Origin: Lepidonotus clava
Lineage: Eukaryota > Annelida > Polychaeta > Phyllodocida > Polynoidae
Assembly (NCBI GenBank): GCA_936440205.1
Contig: OW387148.1
Location: 37,359,003 to 37,423,002 of the forward strand
Direction: 5' to 3'
Length of the DNA: 64,000 nt
A model generated the notes under the pieces. That model had not been told where the DNA came from. It saw only the letters and a list, made by a program, of their open reading frames with translations, and ran no database searches. A program made the translations under genes and the position numbers. Shown in pieces: positions 12,601 through 24,600 of this stretch (position 1 is its first letter; each line of letters begins with the position of its first letter).

Positions 12601-15600
12601 GGATGCCAACAGACACAAGACTGAGGTTGGCCCTGGGCAATAAGTGGTGAACTTGGTTTTATTAGTATAAGGATATTTGTAAAAACTCCTAGCAAAAAAG
12701 ACAAGGTACTGCATCACCACTCACATTTTGCTTTGCTGCACTGAGCACTCTGATAAGATGCAAGTACAGCCTACTACCAAATTTGTCAGATATCAATAAA
12801 TTCTATCCTGTCAGCCAATCAGATTGCAGCATTTAGTGGGCTGCACCTTATTTTTGCTAGATCCCCCTATTAGAGAGCTGCAGAACCAACCGAAGGCTAC
12901 TCTACGGTCTCGGTCCAGGAGGCGCGGCCAGACTCCTGTGAGTTGGGGACAGCTCTTTGGCTGTTACATACACTAGTGGTTAACTGTACCAGTGTCACAG
13001 AGTGAAAATTAAAATACCATGGGAACCAGTGTAAGCCTGGCCCTCCTATATCAGTATACCTCCGGTTAACGCCAGTCCCACCCACCCTGCCATTTATGTT
13101 CCAACATCACAAATGGAACCCACATCGGTCAACTGATACTTCTTTGTTTGTTGGGTAAGTTTAACGTCCGGCAACCCTTTTGGGTTCTTTTACCAGACTG
13201 CACAAGGTGATGCTTTTCAGTTGTAGGTGATTGTATCTATGATATGATTTAGGAGAAACCTGCCACTGGGTGCGATACCCTACTCGTTTCGAAGAGTGGC
13301 AAGGGTTCTTTTATGTGCAATGTCCCATAGAAAGGACACCACACACCCAGCCTTTGATGACCCTGTCGGGAGCACAGGGTGTCAACTGATACAGCCGGCT
13401 AATGCTTCTCATTCAACATTAAAATGTTGATATCATAATTGCCAACTTACAATTGAGAACTTGTCTTATATTTCAAGTAGGCTCATTGATGTGTTATATC
13501 ATTAAGAACTAGTGAAATACTCCAGAGAAACTTTCCATCCTTCCATTCAGAACCCAGTGAAACTTTTCTAATCAAAATATCTTTGTTCAGGGTATATTAT
13601 TTTCTATTTTTCACTTATGAAAGCATATTTTATCTAGTATTAGATCAATCAATCATGAATTGGTTTGCCCCTCCCAGGTTCGTATACCTCCCGTTAACAT
13701 TAGTCACACCCACCCTGCTATTCATGTTCCACCATCACAGACGGTAACCCACATCGGCCAACTGACACAACCGGCTAAGGCTTCTCATGTGACATCAAAA
13801 CGTTGATATTGATAATGCGAACTAAAAATAGAGAACACCTCTTATATTTCAAGACTTTTAGTATGCTCATTGATGTGGGCAATCATCCTTGGGATCCTTA
13901 TGATACACCCCTCCCCTTCCATACAGCACCAAGCAAAACTATTCCCATGAAATATTTTTGTTCAGAGAATATCACTTTCACTTTTTGATCAGCAGATTTC
14001 TTTGACAAAACCAGATGAAGTTTGGGATCAGGTCAAATATTGTTTTTTGAAGTCTGCCTCTTTTTTTGATGAAGCCATATTAAGTTCAATCTATGTGAGA
14101 TGTGGCAGTCTTCAGTGAGTTACTCGGCTGATTATAGTTGCCTCCTGACACAGGGGCTAAAAAGGCAAGGGTGTGTCCGCGTCAAATAAAGACATAGGGA
14201 AATAAGACATCCTTTGACTTTGGCTCATCTGAGATCACCAACAAAGCTCCTATGACTCTGCGGAGGAACAAAAAGGCTGTAAAAGGCGGAGAACTGAAGG
14301 CGCCAAGAAGACGCGGAGGCTAGCACGGGCTCCGAGAAGCACTGCAAACAAAGTACTGGTAACAGAAGATGGCTGGAGGTAGGGGGGTGGGGGGCAGCAG
14401 TTTGAATGGAACCATCATCAGAGGAGGAGGAAAAGAGAGAAGTATGAGGTCATGTTTAGAGCAAAGGTGTAAGGTAACAAACCTGGGATCTGATTTAAGT
14501 AGTTCTGTATGTGTTTTGTTATGACACATAGAGTTTGGTGTTATTTTACCACGCTTTCTGGTTCTGACTTTTTTCACGTGTTTGCTGCTTTACTGATTTA
14601 TAGTTTGGAGAATTTGGGAAAATTCTATAGCCAAATAGTTTTTAAATTCAATTTTGTCTAATCTCAAAGTACATTTGATTTCATTAAACAAAACAAAAAA
14701 TAATATGCAATTTTCATGGTTTACTCCGCTCTGTCCCTTTCTTTTCATTTGGTGGCAGATCCAAGGTTACTGAGTAGAGCTGACCCTGGTTGTGAGCTAA
14801 CCCTCTTAACCAAGGCCAGTCTTGTACATGTTGACCACAGGGTCTTATAGTCATTGTCCAACAAGTCCAAGAATATTTAGCAACTTACTCGCTCTCCAGC
14901 TCAGCGACAGTGCACTTGTATTGGGCGGTAGAGAACAAGCATATATCTGCAAACTGTCGAACTGTTCGGGTGGAGAAACAAACAGAGACAAACAGGTGAA
15001 ATCTAGTGCTAGGTTCAGACGCGGAACGCTACCCGCAGTCACTTTAATCTTGGCACATGTGCTGGAAGATTCTATGCACCAAGATGGAAAAGTAACCCAA
15101 TGACAGTAGGAACAGTAAAAAATATCAGTAGGAAGTAAACTGTTTTTCTTTTCAGTCTAGAGTTAAATATGTCCTTTCTGAAGTTGGAATATCACATTTT
15201 CAATCTTGGCTAGCACAATATTGAGACTTTGTATGTACAGTTTACACCAAATCTTACCTGTGAATGTGTATAATACAATGTACTCAAAAAAATTGCTTTG
15301 GTTCAAAAAGATAAGATTTTGTACTTCTAATCTTAGATATTAATTTTGATTCTATCAGACAGGAGGTGCACACTTTCCAATCCTCCCATTGGTCAGTGAT
15401 AGAGGCTGATGACGTCACAGACAGATATGACAACATAAACGTGTAGGATCGTCTCGTTTAATTCTATTCTTGGAGAGTTGACTGTTACCTCAAACCCATT
15501 TGTTTTTGGCAGCAACAAAACTGCTCGTACGTACCACATGGACTAGCCGAACCCGAGTCGGGTTAGTCCGGGGGTAACCATGTTAAAACCCTTTTCTCCC

Positions 15601-18600
15601 GGGATACGTCTAAAGCCATCCCTGGTTCACATGTCTGTAATCCCAGCGATGTCTATATTTGTCTCAAACTTTACAGGGTGCTCACCAGTTTTGGACTTTT
15701 CATTTAGGATCAAAACTGATGGCAATATAGATCACTGGGGAAATTTCATGAACTGCTAATAGATGCTATCCAAACTTAGCAAAGTGTTACTTACAACAAT
15801 CAAAGACCTTAAATGATTTCACACTTTAAAATAGGCCATTTTATCAATGGTTTAAAGCCTTATAAATTATCAAATAAATTCATTTAAGACAAGTTAAGAC
15901 CTTAGTGAGCACCCTGTTGGAGCTCAGTTTAGTGGTAAGGAGCACCACCGAGGAGAAAAGTGTTACTTTTAATTTAATGGGCTTGAGGTAAGCGTGTTAA
16001 CTGGCCAAGTGTCTAGGTGCGGTGTGCGGTCTGGTCAAGTCGCTATGTGTTCGTGCGACTTACGTTGTCTCCAGATCACCACACTCCATATTGTAATTGG
16101 CCTTTACGAACATGGTGATATCCGCATATTGAAAAACTGAACCAAAGGGTGGCGAGTGAAGAGAACGGAGGAAAACGTTAATCAGCAGACAAAACTCTAC
16201 TCTGGGCAGGTTAATCAAGAATTATTTTCATCATGGGCATTGATGCACCGTGAGCTATGAAAATAAATCTGATTAGATTTAAAATAATGTCAAATTTTCA
16301 CTCGTACAAAAGGATCTCAAGACTATTGTATTCACAAACTTTGCACAAAACTGTGTTCTCAACGAAAACTGCACAAAAAACACAAGTTCAAATTTCTTCA
16401 ATAATGTTCAAAAATTAATTCACTGACAATAAGGGTACAATATCGATGAAATGAATATCACTAAGACATAATGTCAAATTGTCCAAAGAAAACTTTCTTC
16501 ACAAAAAATGTACAATTATAAAAATCATATATTAAGTCGTAAAATTGGTAAAATTAATGTCCTATCTTAATCTAGATTCTACTTTTTAAAATACCTGTGT
16601 AAAATATGCTCAGGATTCATATTTCAATTTTGTAGATACAAACGTACATGTTCAATGTAAAATTTACAATATGTTGCTTAAAAGACGTCTATGTATTATA
16701 CTTGCACACAATCTTTTTCTTTGTCGGTCGCAGATCTTTTACATTTGAGGCAAGGGTGTGTTCTGTTCCTGTAACAATCATATGTAATCTGCACAAAAGC
16801 TCGATTTACTAATGAATTTGCTGGGCGTGGTGATATTGTTCACTAGTAATTACCAGCTATCGGAGTCAGTAATTATTGTGATTATACAAGTACTTACCGG
16901 ATATCTTGATCTTTTTGATTGTCTTGTTCGTATTGTTGTCTACAAGCACGTTCACCGCTATCGATTCACCGTGGTAATATTTCTGTTGGACAGAGAAATG
17001 ATTGTTCTTTAATAGAAATATATTTTTTAAATTTTAATAAATAAAAAAAGACAACGGACCAATGAGGCATTGTTGATTTATGAAACCCTGCGAGATTCTC
17101 TAGTTGCTATGATTGTTTTTGACTAGAATGATAAGTTTTATTTAATTTTTTTTTGGTCTTCGGAGGATGAGTTTTATCTTATGTATGTTTATTATTATGT
17201 AGTTTTGTACCACGTCCTCTACAGAATACACATGAGGTGTCTTTATCATTTATCTAATATCTTTATTATCTATTCACCAAGCAGGTACATTACAACAAGG
17301 CGCCTCACCATAGCCCAAAATATTTTATTTCTTATAGAAGATGAAAATCATTCAGTGCTTCTGATGCAACCACAAAAAAAAACACATTTTCAATTTTGAA
17401 GCTAGCCTAAAACTGCTAAGTGTGCGTATCGGTGACCCGCCCTCTGGGGCGGGGCGGTGTGTGAAGCGATGATCACAGGCTTACGGCCGACACACGCCCT
17501 GATCCCAGAGTACGCCTTTATATAACCTGGGCGTGGTCCTTCAGTGGCGACAGTGGGCGTTTATTAACCTACTTAGCAAAAATGGCTACACTCGGTCTAC
17601 ACCTGAAGGATTCTAATTAAAAATTCTAAAATAGCCCAAATTTATTATACACAATTTCATAATTTTCTGTCAGTATCAGACGAACAAACCACCGCAACTT
17701 AGTGCCCACTGCTAAGTGTCCCCACCACGGATAGCTTATTTATTGTAGTTCACCTACAGACTAGCCTTAATCAAGGTGAATGCCGGGAAATATGTAGACA
17801 AGTCACAAGGTTTTTATTACAGGAATTTTCAATATTCATGGCAATAACTTGTGGTTTAATATAGTGGAAATCTAGCATTGACTATTGTTCTCTTTTGTAT
17901 CTATTTATATTTCATATTTTTCAAGTTGTTTTGAAAGTTCATACATTTCAGAAAGATATATAGCTAATACTTGTAAGCTTTCTATAATATTATCAGAGCT
18001 TTTGTGTACAATATCAGTCCAAAATACAGTGAATCAGGTGTCCACGGTAGAGAGAAGTACACTCCGCTCTTCTGCATTCAAGTATTTGTAGTGGACCAAG
18101 GTTGTACATCAGAGATGGCACCTAGAACTGAATTACTTATTTGTTTTTTTAAAGAACTTTCCTTTGAAATATTTTGAAACAAATGGCTGAAAATGATCTT
18201 TAGGAAGGGAGCCCTTACCTACAATCTGAACCGAAATTGCATAGGACTTAAACACAAGAGTTATAATCATTTTTTATTATACTTATTTTTGATCGACTAA
18301 TTGATCCAGTGATATTTACAGCGAAAAAGAACCCATACATATTGATAATCAGATATATTACCTGAAGTCTAATCTAAAATGAGCCAGAAACCCTTGAATC
18401 CATGACTTACATAACATACGTTTTACATGACAGTTTAAGACTATTTTTTGCTTTTATTTACCACAAATCAACATGTGCCTGTTTGTCTGGAGGCCCTAAT
18501 ATTTGCGCTTACCTCTTCGTTTAGAGAAACCTGGACATTTGTGCTCACATTTGTGTTTGTATCGGGAAGCCCAACATTTGTGCTTACCTCTCCTTCTAGG

Positions 18601-21600
18601 AAAGCCCCAACAGTTTTGCCTACCTCTTTCTCTTGTGAAGCCCAACATTTGTGCCTACCTCTTTGTCTAGTGAACCCCAACATTTGTGCCTACCTCTCTG
18701 TCTAGTGAACCCCAACATTTGTGCCTACCTCTTTGTCTAGAGAAGCTCAACATTTGTGCTTACCTCTCCTTCTAGGAAAGCCCCAACAGTTTTGCCTACC
18801 TCTTTCTCTTGTGAAGCCCAACATTTGTGCCTACCTCTTTGTCTAGTGAACCCCAACATTTGTGCCTACCTCTTCGTCTAGAGAAGCCCAACATTTGTGC
18901 TTACCTCTCCTTCTAGGAAAGCCCCAACAGTTTTGCCTACCTCTTTCTCTTGTGAAGCCCAACATTTGTGCCTACCTCTTTGTCTAGTGAACCCCAACAT
19001 TTGTGCCTACCTCTTCGTCTAGAGAAGCCCAACATTTGTGCTTACCTCTCCTTCTAGGAAAGCCCCAACAGTTTTGCCTACCTCTTTCTCTTGTGAAGCC
19101 CAACATTTGTGCCTACCTCTTTGTCTAGTGAACCCCAACATTTGTGCCTACCTCTTCGTCTAGAGAAGCTCAACATTTGTGCCTCCCCCTCTGTCTAGTG
19201 AACCCCAACATTTGTGCTTACCTCTCCTTCTAGGAAAGCCCCAACAGTTGTGCCTACCTCTTTCTCTTGTGAAGACCAACATTTGCACCTACCTCTTTGT
19301 CTAGGGAGGCCTCGAGCCGCAGGTTGCCGGGACTCATCATGAACTCTTTGGTGGCCTCGGCACTGGGCTGGGGTGCAGGCTCCTCGGGCGCGTAGGTCAG
19401 CTTACGGATGGCCAGACGCACTGAGTTCCTGGGCGGAAGAAATATAAGAAAAATTAATATGGTATCAAGGTTGGCTGAATGTAAATATGCTTGGAGATAG
19501 TTTTGGGGAAGTTCCTTTCAATTCTTGTAAATTTAACTTCAGATTGTGCATTATTTTTTTTATTTTTTTTATTTATTTATTTTTTTCTGTGCATTATATC
19601 TGCTTTGAACTGACAACACAGCGTTCAACATAAAGGGTTTTAAACTTTCCTGCCCGTCAGGCAAGTGCAGGTCAAGCCCAACCTTTAAGTTCATCTGCCC
19701 TTCCTTACCGAGTAAAGTTTCATCTGCCAGGGCAGGCAGACAATCCTTACATATGACCTTATCTGAAATGCCAATTCTTTTTTCTGTAGATTTTATCTGT
19801 AATGCATTTTACAGACTAGGCTCAGAATGCCTACTGCGCATTTCAAGCCTAGTCTGTAAAGGGTATAAAAGACATTACTCCCGTCTACACAAGAGGGTGG
19901 ATCTTTAATGATGCTGTAATCAGGGCATGAAGATTTGGTTTTTTACAAGGTTTAGACACTTTTAGAAACTGTTATGGAGGTTTAAATGAGGCCTGAGTTC
20001 TGTCATGAGTTCTGACATACAGTCAGTTAAATATGCAGTAACAACAGAACAAATCTTTGACATTTTTATCTATGTTATGACAGTTTCATAAAACTAATCA
20101 CACCATTAACTTTACCACTAATTACTAGTTACCTAACCCCACACACCAGTCCAGCCCTATACGGCCACACCTGAGCATTCACACCATTCTATATTAACGA
20201 GCGGGTCGGTTGGTCGGTCAGTGCCCTGTTTGCCAGGTGTAAGCTACAAAGAAGGACCACCCCTGTGTAAGAGCCGGGCCCCCTCCCCACACCTGGCAGG
20301 TTACACGAGCGGCCACACCCCGCCCGCCCACCGCCTCCAGGTGTACTACACAGGTGGACACCGCCTTTTTCAGTTTCTAAATCTAACTGTGTTAATTTAT
20401 TTTTTTTCTCATTGAACTGTGTTAAAATGTCTTGCCACAATCTACGCTCAGCTTATCATATAGGACATATATCATTGTTCGATGTGTAGCACATGTGTTT
20501 ATTACATTTCATTAAGTAGAAAAGAGCTCATGCTACATAATGATATAAGATATGCAAGTTATTGGGATTGGAATAAGGGTGTAGATGAGCAGGGAATTGA
20601 AAATTTAGTTTTGCTGTATGACTGTAGTCTAACCTTAAGTAAACCAACCATTACATCAGGACATTTTTATAGTTTCTTTGAAAAACATCCCTTTCTGGAT
20701 CAGTGCTATAGTGGCTCTGATCACCTGAGGATCCTAACAGAGATCAAAGTGGGAGATCAAAGCGGGCAGCCCTCAAGTACCTGAGTATGCCGTGTGCCTC
20801 GGTACAGGTGTCGGCCGGACGGGCTGAACTATAACACACCTGTACGACCCCACCGCGACAGCCGGGGAGGGGACGGGAGGTTTTTGTTCAGGTGAATGGT
20901 CCAGTGATTATGTCAGAAAAATATGTTATAAGACAATGGGGCACTCTTCATCTAGTCAAATGTGACATAGTTTAAAGGGAATGCGCTATTTTAGTATATT
21001 CAAATAAAAGCTTTAATGTGCAATTTTGGTTATATTATGTGACATTTTAGTTTTTAATGTGTCAATGGCCCATGGCACGGCCCTAACATTCTCACCGGGT
21101 CACTCATCGTAAACCATTAAATAATCAGTGGTTCTGAGGTTTTTTGTTCGGGTTGTAAGTGATCTATTGTCGATATCATCAGGTGTTATTTCATCAACAC
21201 CTTAACAAAGTAAGAAGTCTGATTTCACTTTACAATTCCCTGTATTTTTCCTTAATTTGATCTAAATCTTTGCAATAATGGACAGATATTTAGAAAATAT
21301 TCTACCAATAGTCTGCCGATCGGATTCGATCCCACGGGTCAGGGCCTACAGTGTTGGTCGGTTGGCCAGTGCTATTGATCTCTATGTAAACTACCCCCCC
21401 TTTATCGCCTCCCCTTACTCCTGTGTCAGGGGGTACGAGGTGCCTGCTCGACAGCACACGTGGTCACACGTACACTCAGCGTACAAAAACACATCAAAAA
21501 CAGGCTTCTAACCTCAACAGCTGCTGAGCGTACCGTATCGAACGTACTGAACGTACGTTGTCATTAACTAACGTTGATCAGGGCATAAATCTACTAATTA

Positions 21601-24600
21601 TCAGTAGGATTTCTTTTTACAATCAGCTCATTATTGTTCTGATTCAAATAAAACATGTACGTTTCAATACCACATACTTATTTCAACTTCTTTTTTTTTC
21701 AACTTTGATTATACCGGACAAATCTCAGCTAATGCCGGCATTATTCATTGCACCAGTGTGCTCACAATATTATTTAGTGAATACATTTAATACTATCTAT
21801 GTGCAATTAGAATTTTAGAATTGGCAGAGTGCAGACCGCCCCCGTGGTTACAGGGCTTACAACCATCCCATTAGGGTGTTTTCTTTCATGAAACATTTTA
21901 GAAATCGGCCTTTGGTTAGCTGATACTATAATCGACCATAAAACAGGGCTGCAAAGTACTACACTACACACTGTCTAACAAAGAGCATATAATCCGGATT
22001 TAAAGTACATTTTAGCAGAACCCCATAATCCTCATTGGAATTTTCTTTTTGGTACCAACTACCATACAGCAGGTACAGCGATATAGAGGACAAAAGGCGA
22101 CTTTTCGTTTCCCATTTTGGTTACGTATTACATCCATTTGTACATTTGTACAGTACTGTTTGCCGGCTTAGCCTCCGTATTATTTTGCAAATTTTGTATT
22201 TTGATAATTCTGTACACCCCCGTTCCTTTTTTAAGTTTTCTTTTTGAGAATTAACAATATAATTTGGTATCGACCCACAAAAAATATATGGTGTGAACTT
22301 GAGGACAAATCTTTGTTCCCCTCTTGATGTCATATTTTCCTTATCTGGACCTTATTCCCTTCGGTTACCCTCTTGCTTCTCTCTTATTCTATTTTCATCA
22401 GCCACTTTCATCTGAGTTAAAATTTGTAGTGACTTTTTTTATAAAGGCAGAAATAGACGAAACATTTCTCCAGTTTGTATGGACTGTCACAGGCGGCGCC
22501 ACCTTCACAACGCGCACACTGAAACCTTCCCATCTTTCCCCAAGTCAAAGGTCGTTGGTCCTACTCACCTCTTGTGTGGTTTTTCGTCTGGGTTCTCGGC
22601 CACGTACGTCTTCAGTTCGTAGTCCACACCGCATGGCTAGTGAGGGGGTGAAAAATGATGAGTTTATTCTGATGAACTGTCTACTGTATTTCACACGACT
22701 TTGTTTTCTATAATTATACATGTATATAAGTGTAGTATATTGTAGATATGTAAAAGACTGATGTCCACCTTTTGATTTTTTTTAAAGTTTATACTTAACA
22801 ATCACGGATTATTGAAAACATATATATGCATATTTTATTACCTTAAAGGAGGTATAAAGTTCTCTTTTTTTAAGAAAATGTCTTACAGAATAGTAATATG
22901 GCTCTCAACCAAAGGCCGAGAAAAGTACTTTTCCTGGTAATTTTGCACCTATATCTTGTAGCAGCTAAACTGTAACAACTGGTCGATCAGTGAGTATCCT
23001 TATGGCATCACTGATGTAGTATAGCATCATCTGTGGTCGATGAGCGGGTACCCCTGAGCCCGGTATGTGTACTCACCTTGCCGGTGTCGCCGGGGGCGGG
23101 CTGCAGGGTGACGGAGGCCGGCGAGCAGCTCGGCAGCTGGACGGGAAACAACAAGAACAGCTCACATCTACTACAATTAGGGGAATACTGATTGATTTTA
23201 GGGTTCTTTCAGTGTACAGAAAAATTCCTAAATAGATATTTTGAGTATTATAAGACACCTCTGGCAAATCTCCATAGGGTCATGTTATCACAATATCATT
23301 ATTTTTATCTCAAACATTATCTACATTTGTCGACAACTATTAATGTGGGAATGGTCCTTTCTAAATTAAGCTAATAAGGCACTTACATTTCTGATCTGTG
23401 AAAGGATCACCTCGAACGCCTGGGAATATCCCTCGTGTACATTTGTCTACTTAATTCTACATACATTTTTCCTATTAATGAAACAAAATCATAGGAAAGA
23501 TTTTAATCATCTCACTTAAGTCTTGGAAAGGAAGACATAAGTAATAGATACGGCGGAACCCACCTCGGTGGTATAGTGTCCCCCCAGGCTGTGAACAGCC
23601 ACCGTGACGCAGAGTATAAATTGATATAACACAAGCCCGTTCTACCAGATAGGGCAGGGCGCAGAGTAGCAGTGACTGGGTGATTAGATGTGTTTTAATT
23701 AAGAGATGTCTCATTAGTACGGCACCCTGTAGGCAGTGACCAGAGTGAGATTGTTTACCCCCCACCTCTCCCACTCCACTCCCAGGGGCATATACAGGAT
23801 TTTCGAAAGGGTGCTCAGCATAAAGGCTAAGTACTAAAATGGTGTGCATTCGAGCGTACGTGCATGACATTTCCCCCTCTTTTTGTAGTTTAGGGGTTGA
23901 GCTAAAGGGGTAGGTAGGGAGGGTCAGGACCCCCTCCCTGGAACCGCCCCTGGCTCCCCATCTAAGACAAGGTTAAAAATATAACATTTTCTGGTGGACC
24001 TACTGGCTTTTAAAAGGACCTGTCAGGCGGTCGGGAATTTTTTCTCTATATATAGCAGGGAAAACACTTAAATTTGCGATAAAAATAATTGAGAACCAAA
24101 ATGATTTTTTTAAGGCTGGAATAACCAACCTTCTGTAGCATGTATACTCTCGTTCATTTTCATGGTGTGTGTTAACTGTTCAAACCCTATAGGGTGGGGT
24201 TGGGGGAATCGTTTTCACACAGTTATGATCCGCCAGTCCAATTCTATTGACCTCATAATAATCGAGGCATTTTAGTTTTGTTTTTAACCAGATAGATGCT
24301 TCAGGCAGTGCGCAATTAGATATTTAATGAGAAAAATTCACTATCAGGTTTATTTTTAAGAAAAGCCTATGACTAGTATGAGGCATTCTAACACGCTCGC
24401 CCACCTTGCTGCAATACAGAACTGCAGCAGAAAAGCAAAATTACAAGTCAGGGGGACTAAATTTGGCCACCTGCAGATTTACCAAGGTAAAAGGTTCTTG
24501 GTTCAAAAAAGGTGGATCGGCTGAGCGGGCTAAAGGTTGGCGCGGTGAGCGGCTCTGGGACAGGGCCGGGTCGAGGGAACCTGCAGACTGTACTTCTGTC

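Noticed and set aside
12897-12960. Possible exon behind caactcacag on the minus strand
   Set aside because: The short frame to a gtagag donor has no arrestin pattern, and the flanking sequence belongs to a repeat-like region.
14250-14350. Possible extra exon behind tttgcag on the minus strand
   Set aside because: No donor in the right phase and no resemblance to any arrestin segment.
22324-22713. 129-residue plus-strand open frame
   Set aside because: It is the antisense shadow of exon 6 and its flanks.
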